Of a DNA stretch of 64,000 nucleotides, positions 54,781 to 64,000 are shown piece after piece; position 1 is the first letter of the stretch; each line of letters begins with the position of its first letter. The notes beneath the pieces are model-generated. The model saw nothing but the letters and a program-made list of their open reading frames with translations. It was not told the origin of the DNA and did no database searches. Made by a program: the position numbers and the translations under genes. Where the stretch lies: contig NZ_CP081006.1 of assembly GCF_022317005.1 (NCBI RefSeq), forward strand, positions 2,356,001-2,420,000, read 5' to 3'. The stretch comes from Mycobacterium sp. IDR2000157661. Its GTDB lineage: Bacteria > Actinomycetota > Actinomycetes > Mycobacteriales > Mycobacteriaceae.

Positions 54781-55260
54781 CTAGGACCACACGGTCCGGA
54801 CCGACCACTCCGCGTGCGGCGCAGGCACCTCTTCCCCGTCGATACGAACCAGGGTCGGCAGCAGCACCGCCAGGCCGTTGAGCTTGCCGAGCCGGGGATC
54901 GACGGTGGGTATGGTCACCGCGAGCTTGTTGTCGGGCCGGAACTCCTCGACGATGTCGGAGTCCTCGTACTGGCGCAACAAGACCCACGGCGCCTTGGCG
55001 ATCTGCGGCGGCACCGACAACTGGACCGCGTCGCGCTCGGTGACCGCCAACTCGCCCTGCTCCTCGAAAACCACGCACTTGGTCGGGTTGAGCACTTCGC
55101 AGTAGCGGTACGGTCCCACCCGGACCGTCTCCCCCGCCGAATACGCGCTGATTTCGGGGTATTTCAGCGTGTCGTCACCGCTGAGCCGCCAGATCAGCAC
55201 ACCGGTGCCGACCGATGCGAGAACGACGACAGCCGCCAGCACGGCGAGCATGCGTTTCAC
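54781..55260 (-). CDS. DUF2771 exported protein (Rv0875c)
   Basis: 159 residues from ATG 55260. Single N-terminal hydrophobic segment AVLAAVVVLASVGTGVLIW, then an exterior domain with Cys54/Cys62 (YCEVLNPTKCVVF) and QLSVPPQIAKAPWVLL. Overlaps the MFS gene by ATGA, so co-translated. Function unknown; conserved beside Rv0876c. Confidence 0.85.
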   Translation of the reverse strand: MKRMLAVLAAVVVLASVGTGVLIWRLSGDDTLKYPEISAYSAGETVRVGPYRYCEVLNPTKCVVFEEQGELAVTERDAVQLSVPPQIAKAPWVLLRQYEDSDIVEEFRPDNKLAVTIPTVDPRLGKLNGLAVLLPTLVRIDGEEVPAPHAEWSVRTVWS

Positions 55261-56960
55261 TCCGGCGCCACCGCCGCGGTGTCGGACCGTCCACCCTCCT
55301 GCTCGGCCAGCACGGGCCGGTTACCGCCGAAGCCGGGGATCAGCGACTCGCCGCGATAGCTCACGACCGTCTGCGCCAGACCCAGGATCAGCACCGCGGT
55401 GATGCCGGTGAACCCGACCCACAGTTCGGTGTAGATCAGCACGCCGACGGCCCCGCCTGCGACCCAGGCCAGTTGCAGCAACGACTCCGAACGGCCGAAC
55501 GCCGACGCGCGCGATTCCTCGGGCAGATCGTCTTGCAGCGAGGCGTCCAGCGAGGCCTTGCCGATCGCGCTGGCGCCGGACGTGAGCAGCGTGGCGATCG
55601 CCGCCGTCATGAGGTTTCCGGTCAATGCGGCGGCCAGGGCGGCGGCGGTGACGACGACCGTGCAGCGCACTACCACCTGTGCCGGATGGCCGAGCTTGAG
55701 GCGGGCGCCGGTGAAGTTGCCGGCGAAGTTGCCGATCGCCGCCGCGGCACCGATCACGCCTAGGATGCGCAGCTGTTCCCAACCGCTGGCGTCGTGCGAC
55801 TTCGCCACGAAAGCCGGATACAGGAACAGAAACCCGACCATCACCTTGATGGTGCAATTGCCCCAGAGCGCGGTGATGGTGTTGCGGCCCAGCGGTTGTC
55901 GCGCATCTTTGGTGGGCTGCTGTTCGAGACCGCGGCGTAGCTCACCGGTGCGGCCGTGATAGCTCAGCGTGGCAGGCACCTCACCCGCGGTCACCTCGAC
56001 CCACTTTGGGATCCGCATCGCCAAGACCGCGCCTGCGATGCTGACCGCGACGATCACGTACAGCGCCCCGGGCATGCCGAACACATTGAACAGGTACTCC
56101 GCACCGGCGGCGACGGCGCCGCCCACCAGGGTCCCGCCCAGCAGCCCGAACGTCGTCAACCGCGAGTTCACCCGCACCAGGTCGATGGACGGCGGCAGTA
56201 CCCGCGGTGTCACCGCGCTGCGCAACACCGAGAACGACTTGGACAGCACCATCATGCCGAGCGCGCAGGGGTAGAGCACCCACGACGGGTAGCTGCCCGT
56301 CGCGCTGTCGTAGTTGGCGATCAGCACCACCACCAACACCGTGCGCAGTCCGAACGACGCGGCCAGCGCCACACGGCGGCCGTGTTGCAGGCGGTCCAGC
56401 GCCGGGCCGATCAACGGCGCGATGACCGCGAACGGCGCGATGGTGATCAGCAGGTACAGCGCCACCTTGCCCTTGCTCTCCCCGGAGGCGGCGGCGAAGA
56501 ACAAGGTGTTGGCCAAGGCGACGGCCATCGCGGCGTCGACGGCGAAGTTCGCCACCACCGGCCAGGTGAGCGCGGTCAGCCCGGACTTGTCGGCGCCGTC
56601 GGCGGTGGCGGCCCGGTGCACCAGGCCGTACATCCGCGAGCCCATCTCGCGGCTGCGCTGCGCGGCCGCCCGGGTGACGGTCACCCTGTCGCCGGCCGCA
56701 CCGCCGACGGTGCGCGGCGGCGGGTTCGACTGGAACTCTCGGGCGGGATCGTCCAGGGGAGGCAGCCAGCGGTTGGCGCTGGACGTGGGTCCGCTGCGCC
56801 GGGGCCGACGGTAGCTGCCGTCGCTGGGGTAGTTCGCCATCCCCGGATGCTCGGCATCGCGGTGGTTGTCCCAGGCGTCGTCGGCGGGCGGACGGGGAGG
56901 GTAGTAACGGGGGTCGCGGCGCGCCGTGGGGTCGCGATTGTCACGCCGCGGTCCGGTCAC
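55257..56960 (-). CDS. MFS transporter with long cytoplasmic N-terminus (Rv0876c)
   Basis: 567 residues from GTG 56960. About 125 hydrophilic Pro/Arg-rich residues precede twelve membrane helices. GKASLDASLQDDLPEESRASAFGRSE is the loop signature of this actinobacterial MFS group. Coupled to the DUF2771 gene. Substrate unknown. Confidence 0.87.
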   Translation of the reverse strand: MTGPRRDNRDPTARRDPRYYPPRPPADDAWDNHRDAEHPGMANYPSDGSYRRPRRSGPTSSANRWLPPLDDPAREFQSNPPPRTVGGAAGDRVTVTRAAAQRSREMGSRMYGLVHRAATADGADKSGLTALTWPVVANFAVDAAMAVALANTLFFAAASGESKGKVALYLLITIAPFAVIAPLIGPALDRLQHGRRVALAASFGLRTVLVVVLIANYDSATGSYPSWVLYPCALGMMVLSKSFSVLRSAVTPRVLPPSIDLVRVNSRLTTFGLLGGTLVGGAVAAGAEYLFNVFGMPGALYVIVAVSIAGAVLAMRIPKWVEVTAGEVPATLSYHGRTGELRRGLEQQPTKDARQPLGRNTITALWGNCTIKVMVGFLFLYPAFVAKSHDASGWEQLRILGVIGAAAAIGNFAGNFTGARLKLGHPAQVVVRCTVVVTAAALAAALTGNLMTAAIATLLTSGASAIGKASLDASLQDDLPEESRASAFGRSESLLQLAWVAGGAVGVLIYTELWVGFTGITAVLILGLAQTVVSYRGESLIPGFGGNRPVLAEQEGGRSDTAAVAPE

Positions 56961-57042
56961 GTGGTCGATTCTCCACCATCGCAGGGGTGCGGGCGTGTAG
57001 CCAACCGGTGTGGCTACCGGGTAGGCCGGTCAGGCAGTATTG

Positions 57043-57858
57043 ATGGCGATGGACAGCGTGACCGAATCCGCCGAGCACGGAGCCGACTCGCCCGAGCGCC
57101 CCGACCTGGAGGCGGTGCTTCTGGGTGCCGCCGACGACGCGCGCGCGGCGATCGTCGAGTACAGCGGCGTCGACACGGTGGGCGAGTACCTCGGTGCCAG
57201 CTTCGACGACCCGACCGCGGCCACCCACCGTTTCCTCGCCGACATGCCCGGCTACCGCGGCTGGCAGTGGGCCGTCGTGGTCGCGGCCTGGCCCGGCGCC
57301 GACCATGCCACCATCAGCGAGGTCGTGCTGGTCCCCGGTCCCACCGCGTTGCTGGCGCCCAAGTGGGTGCCGTGGAACGAGCGGGTCCGTCCCGGTGACC
57401 TGAGCCCCGGCGATCTGCTCGCCCCGCCCACCGAAGACCCGCGCCTGGTGCCCGGCTACATGGCCACCGGCGATCCTGCCGTCGACGACGTGGCCGCTGA
57501 GGTCGGGTTCGGCCGCAGGCAGGTGCTCGGGCCTCACGGGCGCGCGGACGCGGCACAGCGCTGGCATGACGGAGACTTCGGGCCGGGCTCGGCGATGGCG
57601 CGCTCGACCCGCCGGGTGTGCCGCGACTGCGGTTTCTATCTGCCGCTGTCCGGATCGCTTGGCACGATGTTCGGCGTGTGCGCCAACGAGTTCTCCGCCG
57701 ACGGCCATGTCGTCGACGCCGAATACGGTTGTGGCGCACATTCGGACACTCCGCAGCCGGCAGGCAGCGGCTCTCCGCTGTACGACCCGTACGACGATGG
57801 CGTGCTGGATCTCACCGAGTCTGCCCAGCCCGCCGAGTCCTCCGAGCCTGCGGACTAG
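57043..57858 (+). CDS. DUF3027 protein (Rv0877)
   Basis: 271 residues from ATG 57043 (an upstream TTG or ATG 57049 are also possible). YRGWQWAVVVAAWPGADHATISEVVLVPG and ALLAPKWVPWNERVRPGD are the family core; a zinc-ribbon CRDCGFYLPL...CANE lies at about 185-205. Acidic Ser/Pro tail. Known only as a conserved actinobacterial family. Stop shared (CTAG) with the next gene. Confidence 0.9.
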   Translation: MAMDSVTESAEHGADSPERPDLEAVLLGAADDARAAIVEYSGVDTVGEYLGASFDDPTAATHRFLADMPGYRGWQWAVVVAAWPGADHATISEVVLVPGPTALLAPKWVPWNERVRPGDLSPGDLLAPPTEDPRLVPGYMATGDPAVDDVAAEVGFGRRQVLGPHGRADAAQRWHDGDFGPGSAMARSTRRVCRDCGFYLPLSGSLGTMFGVCANEFSADGHVVDAEYGCGAHSDTPQPAGSGSPLYDPYDDGVLDLTESAQPAESSEPAD

Positions 57859-58307
57859 CGCTCGGCGGCGGCCTTGATCCGCGCCAGCGATGCGTTCATG
57901 CCGTCGACCAGTTCCTGTTCGAAGCTGGGCACCCCGCCCAGCACGGCGTTGACCGTCATGGTGGAGAAGGGCTTGACCCCGTTTTCGGCGTGACGCGTCT
58001 CGATCAGCCGGGTGCCGGATTCGGTGGGCTCCAGTTCGTAGCTCCACACCGTCCCGTTCTCGTTGACCCGGAACGCGAGCTTCTTGTCGGGTATGAACTC
58101 GGTGATCTGACTCGTGGTGGGCCAGAACAAGAATTTCCGCCGGTTCAGGTTGATGGTCTTGGTGCCCGCTCGCACCGGGCCGAACGCCTTCATCAGCCGG
58201 CATTGCGGACTCCATTGCGGCATGAGTTTGAGATCCGAAACCAATTGCCACACTTTGCCCACCGGGGCGTCGATATCGATCTGCGCCTGCAATAGCGGTG
58301 CTGCCAT
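57855..58307 (-). CDS. SRPBCC (polyketide cyclase-like) protein
   Basis: 150 residues from ATG 58307 behind an AGGAGAAAA site. IDIDAPVGKVWQLVSDLKLMPQW at the start and GTRLIETRHAENG in the middle are the START-fold pattern. Of the common Coq10/polyketide-cyclase group. Ligand unknown. Transcribed with the DUF2530 gene. Confidence 0.85.
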   Translation of the reverse strand: MAAPLLQAQIDIDAPVGKVWQLVSDLKLMPQWSPQCRLMKAFGPVRAGTKTINLNRRKFLFWPTTSQITEFIPDKKLAFRVNENGTVWSYELEPTESGTRLIETRHAENGVKPFSTMTVNAVLGGVPSFEQELVDGMNASLARIKAAAER

Positions 58308-58327
58308 GTTTTCTCCTGTCGTCGTGG

Positions 58328-58567
58328 TCAGTCGAGCCCGCTCTGCGCCCCGCGCGATCCTCGCCGCGCGGCGCGCAGCTGTACCAGCCAGATCAGCGTG
58401 CCGAGCGCGCCGACACCCAGGCCGGCCACGGTGTACGGTCGCCACTCGTGCAGCGAGGCGACCGTGAATGCCAGAATCGTCGCGACCACCCACGCCAGGG
58501 TGATCGCCACGATGACCGGCCACGGTTTGAGCAGGATGGCGGGCAGCGTCGGCGGTTGCGGGGTCAT
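58328..58567 (-). CDS. DUF2530 two-helix membrane protein (Rv0879c)
   Basis: 79 residues from ATG 58567. Helices VIVAITLAWVVATILAF and VAGLGVGALGTLIWLVQL joined by a WRPY loop, basic tail RAARRGSRG. Conserved in position beside Rv0880. Role unknown. Confidence 0.83.
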   Translation of the reverse strand: MTPQPPTLPAILLKPWPVIVAITLAWVVATILAFTVASLHEWRPYTVAGLGVGALGTLIWLVQLRAARRGSRGAQSGLD

Positions 58568-58627
58568 CGCTATGAAACGTAGCCCATTGCCGTCCGCAGC
58601 CGTTCGGTGCTCGTTACTATTTGCTGT

Positions 58628-59059
58628 GTGAGGGACGGAGATGGGCGGTTGGCGAACGATCTGTCGCTGGCGGTAATTCGTCTTGCGCGTCAATTACGCT
58701 TTCGTCGACCGGATTCCCCGGTTTCGCTGTCACAACTGTCAGCGCTCTCGGCGCTAGCCAAAGAAGGTGCGATGACCCTCGGTGCGTTAGCTGTGCGCGA
58801 GCGGGTGCGCCCGCCGTCGATGACGCGGATCATCGCTTCGCTGTGTGAGCTCGGTCTGGTGGTGCGCGCTGCCCATCCTGGCGATGGGCGACAGGTGCTG
58901 GTCTCGGTCGTCCCGGCGGGTCTGGACCTCATCGAGGCCGAGCGGCGCGCCAGCCAGGAGTGGCTGATGAAGCGACTGGCCCGCCTCGACGCCGACCAGC
59001 GCGAGACGCTGCTGACGGCCGCGGACCTGATGACGGTCATGGTCGACGAAAGCGCGTGA
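58628..59059 (+). CDS. MarR-family regulator (Rv0880)
   Basis: 143 residues from GTG 58628, leaderless (TACTAT seven bases before), the same length as the M. tuberculosis protein. Winged helix [20 protein letters not shown] and wing [12 protein letters not shown]. Overlaps the methyltransferase gene by GTGA, so they are co-translated. Ligand unknown. Confidence 0.92.
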   Translation: MRDGDGRLANDLSLAVIRLARQLRFRRPDSPVSLSQLSALSALAKEGAMTLGALAVRERVRPPSMTRIIASLCELGLVVRAAHPGDGRQVLVSVVPAGLDLIEAERRASQEWLMKRLARLDADQRETLLTAADLMTVMVDESA

Positions 59060-59883
59060 GCCCCGTCCGGAGCGAAGTCCTCGACGTCGACGACCCGTCC
59101 GACCCCCGCCTGGACGATTTCCGCGACCTCAACAGCGTCGACCGCCGACCGGACCTGCCCACGGGCAAGGGCCTGGTGATCGCCGAGGGCGTGCTCGTGG
59201 TGCAGCGGATGCTGGCCTCGCGCTTCACCCCGCGGGCGTTTCTGGGCACCGACCGGCGCCTCACCGAACTGGCCGCCGACCTCGAGGGCGTGGCCGCGCC
59301 GTACTACCGCGTGTCGGCGGAGGTGATGGCCGATGTCGTGGGCTTCCATCTCAACCGTGGCGTGCTCGGTTCGGCGTCGCGCGCGGTCGAGCTGTCGGTA
59401 CCGCAGGTGCTCGATGGGGCCCGCACCGTCGCGGTGCTCGAGGGCGTCAACGACCACGAGAACCTCGGCTCGATCTTCCGCAACGCCGCGGGCCTCGGCG
59501 TCGACGCGGTGGTGTTCGGCACCGGATGCGCCGACCCGCTGTACCGGCGTGCTGTACGGGTGTCGATGGGACACGCGCTGCTGGTGCCCTACGCACGGGC
59601 GCAGGCATGGCCCGCTGATCTCAACACACTGCGCGACAACGGATTCCGTTTACTCGCCATGACGCCTGGCCCGATAGCGCGGACCTTGGCCGACGCGATG
59701 TCGACTGTGGCGGGAGACAAGGTGGCAGTCCTGGTCGGCGCGGAAGGCCCGGGGCTGACCGCGAGCGCGATGCGGGCCGCCGACATGCGGGTGCGCATCC
59801 CGATGTCGCGCGGCACGGACTCACTCAACGTCGCCACTGCTGCGGCGCTGGCGTTCTACGAGCGGGTGAGATCGGCACGCTAG
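59056..59883 (+). CDS. TrmH/SpoU-family RNA 2'-O-methyltransferase (Rv0881)
   Basis: 275 residues from GTG 59056. SPOUT motifs: [17 protein letters not shown] (motif 1), [11 protein letters not shown] (motif 2) and [22 protein letters not shown] (motif 3), the knot that binds SAM. N-terminal RNA-binding region about 1-110. Modifies a tRNA or rRNA 2'-OH. Confidence 0.94.
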   Translation: MSPVRSEVLDVDDPSDPRLDDFRDLNSVDRRPDLPTGKGLVIAEGVLVVQRMLASRFTPRAFLGTDRRLTELAADLEGVAAPYYRVSAEVMADVVGFHLNRGVLGSASRAVELSVPQVLDGARTVAVLEGVNDHENLGSIFRNAAGLGVDAVVFGTGCADPLYRRAVRVSMGHALLVPYARAQAWPADLNTLRDNGFRLLAMTPGPIARTLADAMSTVAGDKVAVLVGAEGPGLTASAMRAADMRVRIPMSRGTDSLNVATAAALAFYERVRSAR

Positions 59884-59892
59884 ATTGGCCGG

Positions 59893-60165
59893 GTGACCGA
59901 CGACTCGACGCCGTGGGCGATGGGGTTGACGGTGGCGGCATTCGTCGCTGCGGTCGTCGGCGCCGCCGTGGTGGTACTGAGCCTGGGCTTGATCCGGGTG
60001 CACCCACTGCTGGCGATCGGGCTCAACCTGGTGGCGGTCGGCGGGTTGGCGCCGACGGTGTGGGGATGGCGCAGGCTGCCGGTGTGGCGGTGGTTCGTCC
60101 TGGGCACCGGTGTCGGCGTGGCCGTCGCCTGGCTGACGCTGCTCGCCGTCGGAATCGGCGGCTGA
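59893..60165 (+). CDS. DUF2537-type membrane protein (Rv0882)
   Basis: 90 residues from GTG 59893. TAGATT overlapping the previous stop gives a leaderless promoter. Three hydrophobic segments, the second and third joined by GWRRLPVWRW. Family of unknown function. Confidence 0.85.
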   Translation: MTDDSTPWAMGLTVAAFVAAVVGAAVVVLSLGLIRVHPLLAIGLNLVAVGGLAPTVWGWRRLPVWRWFVLGTGVGVAVAWLTLLAVGIGG

Positions 60166-60169
60166 CGCC

Positions 60170-60973
60170 CTAGCGGTGTCCGCCAGAGCGCACGCCCAGC
60201 AGCACGTCCTCCCATGCCGGCACGGCGGGCTTGGCCTTGCCCTTGCGGGCCCGCGGCTGCTTGTGAGCGGGTGCCGGCTCGGGCTCGCGTTCCGGTGCGT
60301 GAATCGGCGGATCGATCGGCAGCGTCGGCTCCTCCGCTTCGGGTGGGGGTGCAGGCGGCGGGGCGGCGACCAGGCGGGGCGCACGCACGAAACCGGGGTC
60401 GATCAGCTCGCAGGCCCCGTCGTCGAACGCCGTCACGGTGCCGCCGTGCGAACCGGGCGTGTAGCGGAAGTGCGCCTGCAGGTCCGACCGGCCCGCCGTC
60501 CACCCCAACTGCACGGTCCAGCGGCCGTCCTCGTTGCGCCACGCGTCCCAGTTGGTCGCGTCCGGGTCGAGCCCGCGGGCGATGAGCGCCGTCGTCACCG
60601 TCTCCAGCAGCGTCAAGACGGCGGGTCCGTCGGCGAGCACGGGATGCGCCGCGGTTGCCAGCTCGGCGACGCGAGACCGCTCGAGTAGCACCGGATGGGC
60701 GAACCTCTCGACCCGCGACACGTCTTCACCGGCCGCCTCGGCGACCTGCTCGACGGATGCGCCCGAACGGATCCTGGCCTGAATCTCTCTGGGTGACAAC
60801 ACGTTAGGAACCTCGGCCTCACTTCGCGTCGGGCTCGAGCTCACCTTCTCGCCACGCGCGGCAGCTCGCAACCGGTCGTCGGGACGCAGCAGGAACTTCT
60901 CCCCGGAGCCGTCGGCCTCGCAGATGATTCGTTTGCCATCGACATCGAGTCCGACGACTTTGAGTTCCCGCAT
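60170..60973 (-). CDS. sepH: SepH-like septation protein (DUF3071, Rv0883c)
   Basis: 267 residues from ATG 60973, preceded by GAGGAGG. N-terminal DUF3071 domain: MRELKVVGLDVDGKRIICEA, LSPREIQARIRSGASVEQVAEAAG (helix-turn-helix like) and the conserved DAWRNEDGRWTVQLGW. C-terminal part is Pro/Glu-rich ending KAKPAVPAWEDVLLGVR. In Streptomyces and mycobacteria SepH binds FtsZ and promotes septation. Convergent with DUF2537. Confidence 0.88.
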   Translation of the reverse strand: MRELKVVGLDVDGKRIICEADGSGEKFLLRPDDRLRAAARGEKVSSSPTRSEAEVPNVLSPREIQARIRSGASVEQVAEAAGEDVSRVERFAHPVLLERSRVAELATAAHPVLADGPAVLTLLETVTTALIARGLDPDATNWDAWRNEDGRWTVQLGWTAGRSDLQAHFRYTPGSHGGTVTAFDDGACELIDPGFVRAPRLVAAPPPAPPPEAEEPTLPIDPPIHAPEREPEPAPAHKQPRARKGKAKPAVPAWEDVLLGVRSGGHR

Positions 60974-61059
60974 GTCGACCTCCTCCGGGCTGGTGCCCAG
61001 CCCGATCATTCGGACACTACTGCGCTATGTGCCCGTAACCTGGTAGGACACGCCAGGCC

Positions 61060-62810
<1,751 letters not shown>

Positions 62811-62822
62811 CCGCACGCGCGG

Positions 62823-62838
62823 TGTGATCGCCATCACA
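62823..62838. promoter_or_regulatory. Perfect CRP-type site
   Basis: TGTGATCGCCATCACA fits the CRP half-sites TGTGA-N6-TCACA exactly, 122 bases before the AurF-like ATG, so it may activate or repress that gene. A second inverted repeat, AGGTATCG (62871-62878) and CGATACCT (62894-62901), follows. Confidence 0.7.
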
Positions 62839-62959
62839 CCAACGTGCATCAGTGCCGGTGTGACACATCCAGGTATCGGGTATTCACGGTATGCGATACC
62901 TGCGGTACCGTCTTCGGCAACAACGACGGACTTGTAAACCTCACAGGGGAGGCTTTCGA

Positions 62960-63973
62960 ATGGCCCGTACGCGCATGGTCAAGCGGTGGCGTCGCAACAT
63001 GGACGTCAGCGACGACGCCAACTACGTCGACACACTCGCCACACTGTCCGAAGGGTCGGTGCGGCGAAACTTCAATCCGTACACCGACATCGACTGGGAT
63101 TCCCCCGAGTTCGCGGTGACTGGGGGCGACCGGCGGTGGGTGCTGCCGTCGACCGATCCACTGGGGCGTCATCCCTGGTATCAGGCGCAGCCGCTGGCCA
63201 AGCAGATCGAGATCGGCATGTGGCGCCAGGCGAACGTCGCCAAGGTCGGCCTGCAGTTCGAGATCATCTTGATCCGCGGCCTGACGAACTATGCGTTCTG
63301 GGTGCCGAACGGCTCACCGGAGTACCGGTACTGCCTGCACGAGTCGGTCGAGGAGTGCAACCACACCCTGATGTTCCAGGAGATGGTCAACCGCATCGGC
63401 GCCGATGTGCCGGGCATGCCGCGGTCACTGCGCTGGGTGGCCCCCTTCATACCGCTGGTCGCCGGACCGCTGCCGATCCCGTTCTTCTTCGGTGTGCTCG
63501 CCGGAGAGGAACCGATCGACCACACGCAGAAGAACATCCTGCGCGAAGGCAAGGCGTTGCACCCGATCATGGAGCGGGTCATGGCGATCCACGTCGCCGA
63601 GGAGGCCCGGCACATCTCGTTCGCCCACGAGTATCTGCACAAGCGCGTGCCGCACCTGTCCCGGTGGCAGCGGTTCTGGCTGTCGCTGTACGTGCCGTTG
63701 GTGATGCGGCGGCTGTGCAAGGCGATCGTCGTACCGCCCAAGGCGTTCTGGCAGGAGTTCGACATTCCCAAGTCGGTCAAGAAAGAGCTGTTCTTCGGCT
63801 CGCCGGAATCGCGGCAGTGGCTGCGCGACATGTTCGGCGACGTGCGCATGCTCTGCCATGACACCGGGCTGATGAACCGCGCGGCGAGGTTGATGTGGCG
63901 TCTGTGCCGAATCGACGGCGAGCCCAGCCGCTACCGCGGCGAGCCCGCGCGACAGCACGTCGTCGCAGCGTAG
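62960..63973 (+). CDS. AurF-like diiron oxygenase (Rv0885)
   Basis: 337 residues from ATG 62960, with GGGGAGG upstream. Four-helix diiron motifs ESVEECNHTLMF (E-x-x-H) and HVAEEARHISFAHEY. AurF oxidises an aryl amine; the mycobacterial protein is unassigned. Basic start RTRMVKRWRRNM. Full length (M. tuberculosis 340). Confidence 0.9.
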   Translation: MARTRMVKRWRRNMDVSDDANYVDTLATLSEGSVRRNFNPYTDIDWDSPEFAVTGGDRRWVLPSTDPLGRHPWYQAQPLAKQIEIGMWRQANVAKVGLQFEIILIRGLTNYAFWVPNGSPEYRYCLHESVEECNHTLMFQEMVNRIGADVPGMPRSLRWVAPFIPLVAGPLPIPFFFGVLAGEEPIDHTQKNILREGKALHPIMERVMAIHVAEEARHISFAHEYLHKRVPHLSRWQRFWLSLYVPLVMRRLCKAIVVPPKAFWQEFDIPKSVKKELFFGSPESRQWLRDMFGDVRMLCHDTGLMNRAARLMWRLCRIDGEPSRYRGEPARQHVVAA

Positions 63974-63986
63974 GAGACGCGGCGCT

Positions 63987-64000
63987 GTGCCCCATGTGAT
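63987..64000 (+). CDS. fprB: Start of ferredoxin-NADP reductase FprB (partial)
   Basis: GTG-CCC-CAT-GTG (MPHV) after AGGAGA, at the window edge. FprB of mycobacteria begins MPHVI and follows Rv0885. Only four codons are present, so the call rests on synteny. Confidence 0.55.

Overview
This is a GC-rich mycobacterial chromosome segment, probably from an environmental or rapidly growing species (Mycolicibacterium type). The evidence is the codon use, the mycobacterial families present (RpfA, CadI, Far, FadA/FadB, MoaA2/C2/D2/E2, XPB helicase) and a right half that follows the M. tuberculosis order Rv0854 to Rv0886 nearly gene for gene. I cannot name the species. Many genes have a TAnnnT -10 hexamer 6 to 8 bases before the start codon, the signature of leaderless mRNAs. 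All homology statements come from recognising motifs, not from searches.

Left part (1-18400), mostly accessory. It holds a tandem triplet of small secreted PASTA-like proteins; a TetR/DUF2236 pair; an arsenic/cadmium island (arsC, an aquaglyceroporin, arsR, cadI and a divergent second arsR) like Rv2640c-Rv2643 but with a channel in place of the Acr3 pump; four tRNA genes (Lys, Glu, Asp, Phe); a stand-alone extra cytochrome b (qcrB) with no qcrC or qcrA; a secreted decapeptide-repeat protein followed by an MFS exporter; an internally deleted P450 followed by an SDR behind a large palindromic operator; a metallo-beta-lactamase-fold hydrolase; and a TetR unit with twin operators next to a CrtI-like flavoprotein and a sugar-epimerase-like protein.

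Middle part (18400-43500). Three START/SRPBCC proteins surround far. Two converging ABC-2 exporters and a MarR/GbsR regulator precede dapC, an FGGY kinase and the fadA-fadB beta-oxidation pair. An insertion relative to M. tuberculosis (33388-43456) carries a flavin monooxygenase with divergent TetR, an acyl-CoA synthetase, a methyltransferase, a PPOX protein and an apparent operon of an LLM oxidoreductase, a double nitrilase whose second half is degenerate, and a two-cupin protein.

Right part (43450-64000), the conserved core. XPB helicase and its partner, moaC2-mog-moaE2 on the plus strand and moaD2-moaA2-yccF on the minus strand around rpfA, which lies behind a c-di-AMP riboswitch and whose proline-rich region has passed through three reading frames. 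Then cspB, a decayed DUF559 gene bracketed by two 64-65 bp palindromic elements, a glutathionyl-hydroquinone-reductase-like enzyme, the Rv0875c-Rv0885 block including sepH and serC, a CAP-domain protein, a perfect CRP site, an AurF-like diiron protein and the first codons of fprB.
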